28,680 nt of DNA. Source: Betaproteobacteria bacterium UBA5582 (GTDB lineage Bacteria; Pseudomonadota; Gammaproteobacteria; Burkholderiales; Rhodocyclaceae). A program made the position numbers and the translations under genes. The notes under the pieces were generated by a model. That model was not told the DNA's origin. It did not search any database and saw only the letters and a list, made by a program, of their open reading frames with translations. The stretch covers positions 1 to 28,680 of the forward strand of contig DILW01000027.1 of the NCBI GenBank assembly GCA_002425245.1. The letters are read 5' to 3'. Positions 16,272 to 23,926 of this stretch are shown piece after piece (position 1 is the first letter of the stretch; every line of letters begins with the position of its first letter).

Positions 16272-16315
16272 CGGGCTGGTGACGGGAAACCCCCGTCACC
16301 AGCCCGTATTTTTTT
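16272..16315 (+). terminator. Strong rho-independent terminator
   Basis: A perfect 15-base-pair GC-rich stem (16272-16286 with 16292-16306), a 5-base loop, then TATTTTTTT. It ends plus-strand transcription of the small helical gene and the signalling cluster. A second perfect hairpin (16316-16322 with 16329-16335) lies immediately after, over the stop codon of the convergent ATPase gene. Confidence 0.95.
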
Positions 16316-16331
16316 CTGAAGCCCGAGCGCT

Positions 16332-19001
16332 TCAGTGGCGTTGCTTAGCGGCAAGGCGGAGGAAAAGTTTGCGCGTTTCCTCGAACAGCAGGACCGACGA
16401 TGCGACGGCAATGGCCAGCAGCCACTCGGCCAGCGACAGGTCTACCGTATCGAAGATTGCCTGTGCCGGCCCCCAGTGCACCGCCACCACCTGCAGCAGG
16501 ACAACCGCAAGCAAGGCCAGCCACAGCTTGCCATTGCTGAAGAACTGGCGGTTGAAGGCGCTCTCGTACTCGGCCCGGGCATTGAAGATGTTGAAGAACT
16601 GGAAGAGCACGAAGGTGGTGAACGCCAGGGTCATCGCCTTGGCTTGACCTGAGGTTTCCATTGCCCAGACATACAGCGCGAGCGTCCCCACTGCCATGGT
16701 CGCCCCGTACAGCCCGATCCGCCACAAACGCTGCACCGAGAGGATACCAACGTCGGCCTGGCGCGGGCGATCGTTCATGATCCCCGGGCGCGCCGGCTCA
16801 ACCCCCAGGGTCATCGCTGGTGGTCCATCCATGATGATGTTGACCCAGAGGATCTGGATTGCGGTGAACGGCGTGGCCAGCCCGAGGAATGGTGCGCCAA
16901 GCACGGTCAGGATCGCGCCGACGTTGGTCGACAACTGGAAGCGGACGAACTTGATGATGTTCTCGTAGATCGTTCGTCCCTCCTCGACGGCACGCACGAT
17001 CGAGGCGAAATTATCGTCGGTCAGTACCAAGGTCGCCGCTTCCTTGGTCACTTCGGTTCCGGTAATGCCCATGGCCACGCCGATGTCGGCGCTCTTCAGC
17101 GCTGGTGCATCATTGACGCCGTCGCCGGTCATCGCCACGACATGACCTTGCGCCTGCAAGGCCTCGACGATGCGCATCTTGTGCTCGGGTGCAACCCGCG
17201 CGAAAACCGCGCTCTTCCCGATCAGGGAGGCGATTTCGCCCTGACTCAGGCCGTCGAGTTCCCGCCCTTCGTGCGTCTCGCCCTGCAGCCCGAGTTCGCG
17301 GGCGATGGCAGCAGCGGTCACCCGATGATCGCCAGTGATCATCTTGACCTGGATACCCGCCTGGTGGCAGGTGGCAATGGCATCCCTGGCCTCTGCGCGC
17401 GGCGGGTCGATGATGCCGACCAGAGCATGCAGGCTCAGGTCGCGCACCCAGGGCAGGAGATCACCAGCGGGATCGAAATCGGCCGCCGGAACGCGGCGGC
17501 TAGCCAAGGCCAGAACCCGTAGCGCCTGATCGGCCAGGGCGTCGTTCTCGGCGACGAAGGCCGCCCGCCCGACGTCATCCAGCGGCGACGGCCCGGCTGC
17601 CTCCCCGAGCGTTTGGCTGGACAGAGCCAGCAGCACGTCTGGCGCACCCTTGACGCAAATCAGCACCTGATCGCCCTCGTGGTGGAAGGTCGCCATGTAC
17701 TTGGTCGCCGAGTCGAAAGGGATTTCGGCGATACGCGGCCACCGTTCCTGCGCCTCCTCGACCGACAGCCCAGCCTTGCCGGCCAGAGAGAGGAGCGCAC
17801 CTTCAGTGGGGTCGCCAATCAGTGCACCATCCTTGATCCGCGCATCGATACACAAGGCAGCCGGCAGCAGGACTTTGCCCAAGGTGGTGGCATCGCCGCC
17901 TTCGATCCGCCCCGCGGGGCCATACCCCTCGCCACTGACCAGATAGCGCTGTCCATTGGCAAAGACAGCGCGGGCAGTCATCTGGTTGAGCGTCAGCGTA
18001 CCGGTCTTGTCGGAGCAAATCACCGTCGTGCAGCCCAGGGTTTCGACTGCTGCCAGCTTCTTGACGATGGCGTTGCGCTTGGCCATCCGGTGCATGCCCA
18101 GGGCCAGCGTCACCGTCACCACCGCCGGCAAGCCCTCGGGAATCGCTGCCACGGCCAGGGCGATGGCAGTCATCGCCGTGGTGACCAGTTCGTCGCCCCG
18201 CATCAGCCCCATCACGAACATCAGACCAACGACCCCGCTGGCGATGACGGCCAGGCGTTTGCCCAGGCCATCAAGTTGTACCTGCAGCGGCGTCTCGCCT
18301 TCAGCGGTTTCCGCAAGCAAGCCGGCCAGACGCCCCATTTCGGTCGCCATGCCGGTAGCAGTGACAACAGCCTCCAAGCGGCCGCGGGTAACCACGGTAT
18401 TCATGAACACCATGTTGTGACGCTCTGCCAACACTGCCGACTCGGCAACCGTATCCGCCAACTTTGCCACGGCGTGGGATTCACCGGTCAGAGCGGCTTC
18501 GGCCACTTCAGCGCTATGTGCGCTCAAGACACGGGCATCAGCCGGAATGCGGTCGCCGGCTTCCAGCAGCAGGATATCGCCGGGTACCAGCGCGGCCGCC
18601 TCGATCTGCTGCACTTCACCGTCGCGGCGAACACGTGCCGTCGGCGCCAGCATGTTCTTGAGGGCGGCCAGCGCCGCCTCGGCACGGTGTTCCTGAAAGA
18701 AACCCAGGGTCGCGTTGATCAGCACGACGACCCCGATCACGATCGCATCCTTGAGATCGCCGATGGCGCCTGCCAGCACCGCGGCACCGATCAAAATCAG
18801 GACGAGCAGGCTGCGAAACTGATCGAGGAATTTCTTCCAGGCCGGGCGCGGTGCCTTTTCCGCCAAGCGATTGGCACCGTGACGGGCAAGACCGGCAGCC
18901 ACCTGGGCAGCATCAAGGCCACCTCGGGCATCGCTGCCCAGTTGATCAAGGCATTCCAGAGCACTCTGGGCATGCCAGGAAATGGAATCTGGCTTGTTCA
19001 T
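16332..19001 (-). CDS. Cation-translocating P-type ATPase, type II (Ca2+-ATPase-like)
   Basis: An 889-residue inner-membrane pump. The N-terminal cation-ATPase domain (1-75) is followed by 'LTGES' at 171-175 (actuator), phosphorylated Asp331 in 'CSDKTGTLT', 'KGAPD' at 451-455 (ATP binding) and 'TGDGVND' at 625-631 (hinge). Helix M4 has 'AAIPEGLPAVVTV' with Glu289, M5 has 'STNVGAIL' with Asn693, and M6 has 'NIIMDGPPA' with Asn721 and Asp725. These match type II Ca2+ pumps. Ala696 replaces the glutamate of SERCA site I, which suggests one ion per cycle, as in PMCA/SPCA or Listeria LMCA1. Substrate (Ca2+, Mn2+ or Na+) is not proved. GGGA eight bases before the ATG supports the start. It seems monocistronic, 117 bases downstream of the tRNA-Arg gene. 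Confidence 0.92.
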   Translation of the reverse strand: MNKPDSISWHAQSALECLDQLGSDARGGLDAAQVAAGLARHGANRLAEKAPRPAWKKFLDQFRSLLVLILIGAAVLAGAIGDLKDAIVIGVVVLINATLGFFQEHRAEAALAALKNMLAPTARVRRDGEVQQIEAAALVPGDILLLEAGDRIPADARVLSAHSAEVAEAALTGESHAVAKLADTVAESAVLAERHNMVFMNTVVTRGRLEAVVTATGMATEMGRLAGLLAETAEGETPLQVQLDGLGKRLAVIASGVVGLMFVMGLMRGDELVTTAMTAIALAVAAIPEGLPAVVTVTLALGMHRMAKRNAIVKKLAAVETLGCTTVICSDKTGTLTLNQMTARAVFANGQRYLVSGEGYGPAGRIEGGDATTLGKVLLPAALCIDARIKDGALIGDPTEGALLSLAGKAGLSVEEAQERWPRIAEIPFDSATKYMATFHHEGDQVLICVKGAPDVLLALSSQTLGEAAGPSPLDDVGRAAFVAENDALADQALRVLALASRRVPAADFDPAGDLLPWVRDLSLHALVGIIDPPRAEARDAIATCHQAGIQVKMITGDHRVTAAAIARELGLQGETHEGRELDGLSQGEIASLIGKSAVFARVAPEHKMRIVEALQAQGHVVAMTGDGVNDAPALKSADIGVAMGITGTEVTKEAATLVLTDDNFASIVRAVEEGRTIYENIIKFVRFQLSTNVGAILTVLGAPFLGLATPFTAIQILWVNIIMDGPPAMTLGVEPARPGIMNDRPRQADVGILSVQRLWRIGLYGATMAVGTLALYVWAMETSGQAKAMTLAFTTFVLFQFFNIFNARAEYESAFNRQFFSNGKLWLALLAVVLLQVVAVHWGPAQAIFDTVDLSLAEWLLAIAVASSVLLFEETRKLFLRLAAKQRH

Positions 19002-19118
19002 GATTTCCCGGTCGAACGATGATGGACATGAGCAGCACCATAGGCGCAGATCGGGATTCGATGAATACGGTTTCCCGTGAATGACATTCCGGAAATATCC
19101 GAAACTTGCGGGAAATTC

Positions 19119-19195
19119 TGGCGCGCCCGGAGGGACTCGAACCCCCGACCTATTGCTTAGAAGGCAATTGCTCTATCCAGTTGAGCTACGGGCGC
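19119..19195 (-). tRNA. tRNA-Arg (anticodon TCT)
   Basis: A 77-base cloverleaf including an encoded CCA end (19121-19119). The acceptor stem pairs GCGCCCG (from 19195) with CGGGCGC (ending at 19123), followed by a G discriminator. The T arm contains GGTTCGAGTCC. The anticodon loop CTTCTAA gives anticodon TCT at 19161-19159. It reads AGA and AGG codons, which are rare in this GC-rich genome. It lies 33 bases downstream of tRNA-Pro and is probably co-transcribed. Confidence 0.96.
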
Positions 19196-19228
19196 AACGG
19201 GTGCCACGACAGTAGCACAGGCGGGAAA

Positions 19229-19305
19229 TGGTCGGGGCGGTGGGATTCGAACTCACGACCCTCTGCTCCCAAAGCAGATGCGCTACCAGACTGCGCTACG
19301 CCCCG
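19229..19305 (-). tRNA. tRNA-Pro (anticodon TGG)
   Basis: A 77-base cloverleaf with encoded CCA (19231-19229) and A discriminator. The acceptor stem pairs CGGGGCG (from 19305) with CGCCCCG. The T arm contains GAGTTCGAATCC. The anticodon loop TTTGGGA gives TGG at 19271-19269. It is the first gene of a two-tRNA unit. Confidence 0.96.
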
Positions 19306-19317
19306 ACGAAGGTGCGC

Positions 19318-19326
19318 ATTGTAACA
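19318..19326 (-). promoter_or_regulatory. Extended -10 promoter of the tRNA-Pro/tRNA-Arg unit
   Basis: Minus-strand TGTTACAAT is an extended -10 element, 12 bases before the mature tRNA-Pro 5' end. The following GCGCACC is a GC-rich discriminator of the sort found at stringently controlled stable-RNA promoters. No good -35 hexamer is seen. Confidence 0.5.
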
Positions 19327-19417
19327 GCGCCGTCCGACGGACGCCAGCAAAATGGCGTAATCCGGCTTGGGCTCAGGGTTAAGCCATTGTCACATTGCGC
19401 TGCAGCATGTCTTTCCC

Positions 19418-19446
19418 TTGCCTGTCGTGCGGCTTTCTGATATTTA
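19418..19446 (+). promoter_or_regulatory. Sigma-70 promoter of dksA
   Basis: TTGCCT at 19418-19423, a 17-base spacer and TATTTA at 19441-19446 (within TATTTAAT). Transcription would start near 19453, which argues against the in-frame TTG at 19456 as the dksA start and favours ATG 19480. Confidence 0.6.
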
Positions 19447-19479
19447 ATCGCCTTTTTGGTCAATGGAAGCGTCCACAAA

Positions 19480-19905
19480 ATGGCAGAAGACTTGCTCCAC
19501 AAACATTTCGCCCCTTACCAGCCGAAGGCTGACGAGGAGTACATGAGCAACAAGCAGCTCGCCCATTTCCGGAAGATCCTGGAAACGCTCAAGCAGGAAC
19601 TGAGCGAGGATATCGACCGCACGGTACACACCATGCAGGATGAGGCAACGGTGTTCGCCGACCCGAACGACCGTGCCAGCCAGGAAACGGACATTGCCAT
19701 CGAACTGCGCAACCGCGACCGCGAGCGCAAGCTGATCAAGAAGATCGACGAGACCCTCGGCCGCATCGACGAGGGCGATTACGGCTTCTGCGACAAATGC
19801 GGCGTCGAGATCGGCATCAAGCGCCTGGAAGCCCGTCCGACGGCCACCCTGTGCATCGACTGCAAGACACTCGACGAACTGAAAGAAAAGCAAATGGCGA
19901 AGTAA
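19480..19905 (+). CDS. dksA: RNA polymerase-binding transcription factor DksA
   Basis: A 141-residue DksA, which enters the RNA polymerase secondary channel and, with ppGpp, represses stable-RNA promoters and activates amino-acid promoters. The coiled-coil tip motif DxxDxA is present as D61, D64 and A66 ('ADPNDRAS'). The zinc site has C104, C107, C125 and C128 ('FCDKCGVEIGIKRLEARPTA', 'LCIDC'). The sequence matches E. coli DksA closely after a different N-terminus. ATG 19480 is preferred over the in-frame TTG 19456, which would fall nearly at the predicted transcript start. It lies beside a tRNA unit whose promoter looks like a typical DksA/ppGpp target. Confidence 0.97.
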   Translation: MAEDLLHKHFAPYQPKADEEYMSNKQLAHFRKILETLKQELSEDIDRTVHTMQDEATVFADPNDRASQETDIAIELRNRDRERKLIKKIDETLGRIDEGDYGFCDKCGVEIGIKRLEARPTATLCIDCKTLDELKEKQMAK

Positions 19906-19950
19906 TCGCCACAGCCTCACCGAACAAGCGCTTCGCGAAAACAGGCAGAT

Positions 19951-19985
19951 AAAAAAAGGGCACCTCGCGGTGCCCTTTGCTTTTG
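19951..19985. terminator. Bidirectional terminator between dksA and pnp
   Basis: A 10-base-pair stem, AAAGGGCACC (19955-19964) with GGTGCCCTTT (19969-19978), and a TCGC loop. Plus-strand reading gives TTTGCTTTT after it; minus-strand reading gives a seven-T tract. It serves the convergent dksA and pnp transcripts. Confidence 0.92.
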
Positions 19986-19996
19986 CCGGAAGGCGA

Positions 19997-22123
19997 TTAC
20001 TGCTGTTGCTGCTGTTCCTGCTGGGCAGCGCCCTCTTCTTCGGCCACAGCCTTCATCGACAGCTTGACGCGACCGCGGTCGTCGGTCTCGAGAACCTTGA
20101 CGCGAACGACCTGGCCTTCCTTGACGTAGTCTTCGACCTTGTTGACGCGCTCCTTGGCGATCTGCGAGATGTGCAGCAGGCCGTCCTTGCCCGGCAGGAC
20201 CGAAACGATCGCGCCGAAATCGAGGATCTTGAGCACGGTGCCTTCGTAGATCTTGCCGATCTCGACTTCCGCGGTGATCGCGTCGATCTTGGCACGAGCA
20301 GCGGCAGCGGCATCGCCCGAGGTGGCAGCGATGGTGATCGTGCCGTCGTCCTGGATGTCGATGGTGGTGCCGGTTTCCTCGGTGATGCTGCGGATCACGG
20401 CGCCGCCCTTGCCGATCACGTCGCGGATCTTTTCCGGATTGATCTTGAAGGTGTACAGACGCGGGGCGTAGGCCGACATTTCTTCACGCGGGCCGGCGGC
20501 AGCTTCCTGCATCAGGTTGAGGATGTGCAGACGGGCTTCCTGGGCTTGCGCCAGGGCAACCTGCATGATTTCCTTGGTGATGCCCTGGATCTTGATGTCC
20601 ATCTGCAGCGCGGTGATGCCGGTGGTGGTGCCGGCCACCTTGAAGTCCATGTCGCCGAGGTGATCTTCGTCGCCGAGGATGTCGGTGAGGACGGCAAAGC
20701 GGTTGCCTTCCTTGATCAGGCCCATGGCGATACCGGCAACGTGCGCCTTGAGCGGCACGCCGGCGTCCATCAGCGCCAGGCAGCCGCCGCAGACCGAAGC
20801 CATCGACGAGGAGCCGTTCGATTCGGTGATTTCGGAAACCACGCGCATCGAGTAGGAGAAGTCTTCCGGCTTCGGCAGCACGGCCAGCAGCGCGCGCTTG
20901 GCCAGACGGCCGTGACCGATTTCGCGACGCTTCGGCGTACCGACACGACCGCATTCGCCGGTGGCGTACGGGGGCATGTTGTAGTGCAGCATGAAGCGGT
21001 CGCGGTATTCGCCGGACAGCGCGTCGATGATCTGCTCGTCGCGGTTGGTACCGAGCGTGGCGACGGCCAGCGCCTGGGTTTCGCCACGGGTGAACAGGGC
21101 CGAACCATGGGTGCGCGGCAGGACGCCGGAACGCATGGTGATCGGCCGCACGGTACGGGTGTTGCGACCGTCGATACGCGGCGCGCCGGACAGGATGCGA
21201 CCGCGGACGATACCGGCTTCGAGTTCGAAGAACAGGTTGCCGACGGTGTTGGCGTCCGGCGCACCTTCTTCACCGGTGCACAGGGCGGCAACGGCTTCGG
21301 CGGAGATTTCCTTGACGCGCTGGCTGCGGGCCTGCTTGGAGGTGATGCTGTAGGCTTCTTCCAGCTTGGCACCGACCAGATCCTTCAGGCGGGCGACCAG
21401 AGCTTCGTCCTTGGCCGGCGGCTGCCAGTCCCATTCCGGCTTGCCGGCTTCCTCGACCAGTTCGTTGATGGCGTTGATCGCCTTCTGCATCTCGGTGTGG
21501 CCGAAAACGACGGCGCCGAGCATGACTTCTTCCGACAGCTGGTCGGCTTCCGATTCGACCATCAGCACGGCGGCTTCGGTACCGGCGACAACCAGGTCAA
21601 GCTGGCTGTCCTTGAGCTGCGACAGCGTCGGGCAGAGCACGTACTGGCCATTGATGTAGCCAACGCGGGCGGCGCCGATCGGGCCGGCGAAGGGGATGCC
21701 GGAGATGGCCAGGGCGGCGGAAGCGCCGATCATCGCCGGGATGTCGGAATCGATTTCCGGGTTCAGCGAGATGACGGTGGCGACAACCTGGACTTCATTG
21801 TAGAAACCATCCGGGAACAGCGGACGGATCGGGCGGTCGATCAGGCGGCAGGTCAGCGTTTCCTTTTCCGAAGGACGGCCTTCGCGCTTGAAGAAACCAC
21901 CGGGGATACGGCCGGCAGCGTAAACCTTTTCCTGATAATCAACGGTCAGCGGGAAGAAATCCTGACCGGGCTTGGCATTCTTGGCACCGACGACGGTCAC
22001 CAGAACGACCGTCTCTTCCATCGAGACGACAACGGCACCGCCGGCCTGGCGGGCGATTTCGCCGGTTTCCAGGGTCACCTGGTGTTCGCCGTAGGCGAAG
22101 GTCTTTTTCACGACATTAAACAT
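19997..22123 (-). CDS. pnp: Polyribonucleotide nucleotidyltransferase (PNPase)
   Basis: A 708-residue phosphorolytic 3'-5' exoribonuclease, core of the RNA degradosome. Two RNase PH-like domains are joined by a helical region; the N-terminal core includes 'VYAAGRIPGGFFKREGRPSE' and 'RLIDRPIRPLFPDGF', and the second includes 'FMLHYNMPPYATGE' and the 'GSSSMASVCGGCLALMDAGVP' active-site region. A KH domain ('IRDVIGKGGAVIRSITEETG') and an S1 domain ('GKIYEGTVLKILDFGAIVSVLPGKDGLLHIS') follow. The protein ends in an unusual glutamine tail, QQEQQQQQ. AAAGGAAG before the ATG is a good ribosome site. It is the last gene of the operon after rpsO, with a terminator-like hairpin and a U/G-rich leader between them. 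Confidence 0.98.
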   Translation of the reverse strand: MFNVVKKTFAYGEHQVTLETGEIARQAGGAVVVSMEETVVLVTVVGAKNAKPGQDFFPLTVDYQEKVYAAGRIPGGFFKREGRPSEKETLTCRLIDRPIRPLFPDGFYNEVQVVATVISLNPEIDSDIPAMIGASAALAISGIPFAGPIGAARVGYINGQYVLCPTLSQLKDSQLDLVVAGTEAAVLMVESEADQLSEEVMLGAVVFGHTEMQKAINAINELVEEAGKPEWDWQPPAKDEALVARLKDLVGAKLEEAYSITSKQARSQRVKEISAEAVAALCTGEEGAPDANTVGNLFFELEAGIVRGRILSGAPRIDGRNTRTVRPITMRSGVLPRTHGSALFTRGETQALAVATLGTNRDEQIIDALSGEYRDRFMLHYNMPPYATGECGRVGTPKRREIGHGRLAKRALLAVLPKPEDFSYSMRVVSEITESNGSSSMASVCGGCLALMDAGVPLKAHVAGIAMGLIKEGNRFAVLTDILGDEDHLGDMDFKVAGTTTGITALQMDIKIQGITKEIMQVALAQAQEARLHILNLMQEAAAGPREEMSAYAPRLYTFKINPEKIRDVIGKGGAVIRSITEETGTTIDIQDDGTITIAATSGDAAAAARAKIDAITAEVEIGKIYEGTVLKILDFGAIVSVLPGKDGLLHISQIAKERVNKVEDYVKEGQVVRVKVLETDDRGRVKLSMKAVAEEEGAAQQEQQQQQ

Positions 22124-22198
22124 TGACTTCCTTTCTCTCTCATCACATTAACGCAACAATAACAACAACTTACACAACAACAAAGAACAACGGAACAA

Positions 22199-22240
22199 CA
22201 AAAAACAAAAAAGCGGCCGGGAATTTTCCGGGCCGCTTTT
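22199..22240 (-). terminator. Terminator after rpsO, before pnp
   Basis: AAAAGCGGCC (22209-22218) pairs with GGCCGCTTTT (22231-22240), with extra inner GC pairs around an AATTTT loop. On the minus strand the stem is followed by a T-rich tract (TTTTTTGTTTTT). It lies 20 bases after the rpsO stop. It may end part of the rpsO transcripts, or serve as a processing site while some read through into pnp. Confidence 0.85.
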
Positions 22241-22259
22241 CGTGGCTACGCCGTGCTGC

Positions 22260-22529
22260 TTACTTACGCAGGCCCAGCTTGGTGATCAGCGTGCGATAAC
22301 GCTCGACATCCTTGCCCTTCAGGTAGTCCAGCAGCTTGCGGCGCTGCGAGACGAGGTGCAGCAGGCCACGACGCGAGTGGTGGTCCTTGCTGTGCTCCTT
22401 GAAGTGCGGCTGGAGGTCGTTGATGCGGGCGGTCAGCAGGGCAACCTGGACTTCCGGGGAACCGGTGTCGCCCTTGGACTGTGCGTATTCGGCGACGATG
22501 CTCGCCTTCTGTTCGGTGGTAACGGCCAT
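22260..22529 (-). CDS. rpsO: 30S ribosomal protein S15
   Basis: An 89-residue S15, exactly the usual length, binding 16S rRNA in the platform of the small subunit. Signature segments are 'GDTGSPEVQVALLTARINDLQPHFKEHSKDHHSRRGLLHLVSQRRKLLDYLKGKD' split across helices 2-4, and the 'YRTLITKLGLRK' end. An upstream in-frame ATG at 22586 was rejected because GAGGG lies eight bases before the ATG at 22529 and the S15 homology begins there. It lies between truB and pnp in the conserved order. In E. coli S15 represses its own translation; the leader here was not matched to that pseudoknot. Confidence 0.98.
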   Translation of the reverse strand: MAVTTEQKASIVAEYAQSKGDTGSPEVQVALLTARINDLQPHFKEHSKDHHSRRGLLHLVSQRRKLLDYLKGKDVERYRTLITKLGLRK

Positions 22530-22624
22530 TTCAAAACCCTCTTTCATTAAAACGACGCAGCCCCGGTTTGATAGAGCGAACGCCAATTGGAAAATTTTTT
22601 CCCGACGGTATCGGAAAGCGGCGG

Positions 22625-22633
22625 ATTGTATCA
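22625..22633 (-). promoter_or_regulatory. Candidate extended -10 promoter for rpsO-pnp
   Basis: Minus-strand TGATACAAT, an extended -10 type element, overlaps the end of truB and is followed by a roughly 90-base leader to rpsO. There is no convincing -35 box. An internal promoter here would fit the known rpsO promoter of E. coli, but the evidence is weak. Confidence 0.35.
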
Positions 22634-22635
22634 GC

Positions 22636-23541
22636 TTACGGCGCCAGTTGCACCAGTCTTTTCGGCCACAGGCGCTGGCCCGGCCCGGGCTCGCCGACGC
22701 CGATCAACCGGTCTGCGGCATAGACCCGGATCTTGCCGCTCAAGCCTTCCGGCAAATCGACCGGATTACCGTGACTGAAGCGCTGTTCGGCTTCACCACT
22801 GAGATCGATCCGGGGCAGGCTCTGCAGCAGCGCATCGACCGGACGCAGGCAAGCGATGCGCGCGCCCTCCTCGATGCTGTCGATCTGCGCCAGCGTCATG
22901 GCGCCGTCGAGCACCAAGTCACCAACCCGGGTCCGCCGCAAGGCGGTCAGATGCGCGCCGCAGCCCAGCGCGGCGCCGATGTCCTGGGCCAGCACGCGAA
23001 TATAGGTCCCCTTGCTGCAACTGACCGACAGGCGCAGACGGCGGCCGGCAAATTCCAGCAGTTCGATGGCATGAATGGTCACCGGCCGGGCCTCGCGGTC
23101 GACGGTGATGCCCTGCCGGGCGAGTTCGTAGAGCGGCCGGCCATCGCGCTTCAGCGCCGAATGCATGGGCGGCACCTGCAGGATGTCGCCGGTGAATTGC
23201 GGCAGCACGCGGGCAATGTCGGCTGGCGTGAGATTGACCTCGGCAGTCGCCGTGACGACGCCCTCGGCGTCGCCGGAATCGGTGCTGACTCCGAGCAGGA
23301 GCTCGGCCTCGTAGATCTTGTCGGCGTCGAGCAGATCGGCGGAAAACTTGGTTGCCTCGCCAAAACAGAGGGGCAGCAGGCCGGTGGCCAGCGGGTCGAG
23401 GGTACCGGTGTGACCGCCCTTGGCGGCGGAAAAAAGGCGCCGGGCCTTCTGCAGGGCATCGTTGGAACTCATGCCCTGCGCCTTGTCGAGCAGCAGCACG
23501 CCGTCAACCTGTTTCCAGGTTTTCCTGACTCTCGGCTCCAT
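22636..23541 (-). CDS. truB: tRNA pseudouridine(55) synthase
   Basis: A 301-residue TruB that isomerises U55 in the T loop of nearly all tRNAs. The catalytic Asp49 is in 'GGHTGTLDPLATGLLPLCFGEATKF'. Further TruB marks are 'DGVLLLDKAQGMSSNDAL', 'QVPPMHSALKRDGRPLYELARQG' and 'CSKGTYIRVLAQDIG'. A C-terminal PUA-like domain ends the protein ('GKIRVYAADRLIGVGE'). It begins 7 bases after the rbfA stop, in the same operon. The following 106 bases to rpsO hold only the candidate promoter and leader. Confidence 0.97.
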   Translation of the reverse strand: MEPRVRKTWKQVDGVLLLDKAQGMSSNDALQKARRLFSAAKGGHTGTLDPLATGLLPLCFGEATKFSADLLDADKIYEAELLLGVSTDSGDAEGVVTATAEVNLTPADIARVLPQFTGDILQVPPMHSALKRDGRPLYELARQGITVDREARPVTIHAIELLEFAGRRLRLSVSCSKGTYIRVLAQDIGAALGCGAHLTALRRTRVGDLVLDGAMTLAQIDSIEEGARIACLRPVDALLQSLPRIDLSGEAEQRFSHGNPVDLPEGLSGKIRVYAADRLIGVGEPGPGQRLWPKRLVQLAP

Positions 23542-23548
23542 GGCGGGC

Positions 23549-23926
23549 CTAGTCTTCCGGCGTCTGGTCGCTGATCGCGTTGGCCTGCTGGATCAGCGCC
23601 GTCATGCTGGCACCGTATTCCAGGGAACTGTCGTAGACGAAATGCAGTTCCGGCAGGGTGTGAATATGGATGCGCCGCCCCAGCTCACGCCGCAGGAAAC
23701 CGGCGGCACGCTTCAAGCCCTGCTCGATTTCGGGCAGGTGCTCGGCGTTGAGCGTGGTGAAGAAAACCTTGGCGTGCGCGTAATCCGGCGTCAGTTCGAC
23801 CGAAGTCAGGCTGATCATGCCGACGCGCGGATCCTTCAGTTCGCTGCGGATCAGGTCGGCCAAGTCGCGGCGCACCTGCTCCGCGACCCGGTCTCCCCGT
23901 TGAAAGCCTCGTGCCTGCTTCTTCAT
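23549..23926 (-). CDS. rbfA: 30S ribosome-binding factor A
   Basis: A 125-residue RbfA, a KH-fold factor for late 30S maturation and cold adaptation. Typical stretches are 'RGDRVAEQVRRDLADLIRSELKDPRVGMISLTSVELTPDYAHAKVFF' split over the first strands, and 'LRRELGRRIHIHTLPELHFVYDSSLEYG'. Its ATG overlaps the infB stop by one base (TAATG), so translation is coupled to infB. Length is normal for the family. Confidence 0.97.
   Translation of the reverse strand: MKKQARGFQRGDRVAEQVRRDLADLIRSELKDPRVGMISLTSVELTPDYAHAKVFFTTLNAEHLPEIEQGLKRAAGFLRRELGRRIHIHTLPELHFVYDSSLEYGASMTALIQQANAISDQTPED

Noticed and set aside
17613..19022. 469-codon plus-strand frame opposite the P-type ATPase
   Set aside because: Antisense shadow; the ATPase motifs on the other strand are unambiguous.
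19071..19115. Inverted repeat TTTCCCG...CGGGAAA considered as the tRNA terminator
   Set aside because: The arms are 31 bases apart and there is no T tract, so it is not a convincing intrinsic terminator.
19456..19479. TTG start extending DksA by eight residues
   Set aside because: It would begin about 3 bases after the predicted transcription start and lacks a ribosome site; ATG 19480 is preferred.
19970..22126. 718-codon plus-strand frame opposite pnp
   Set aside because: Antisense shadow of PNPase; composition is typical of antisense translation (many Asp, Gly, Val, His) and there is no ribosome site or domain.
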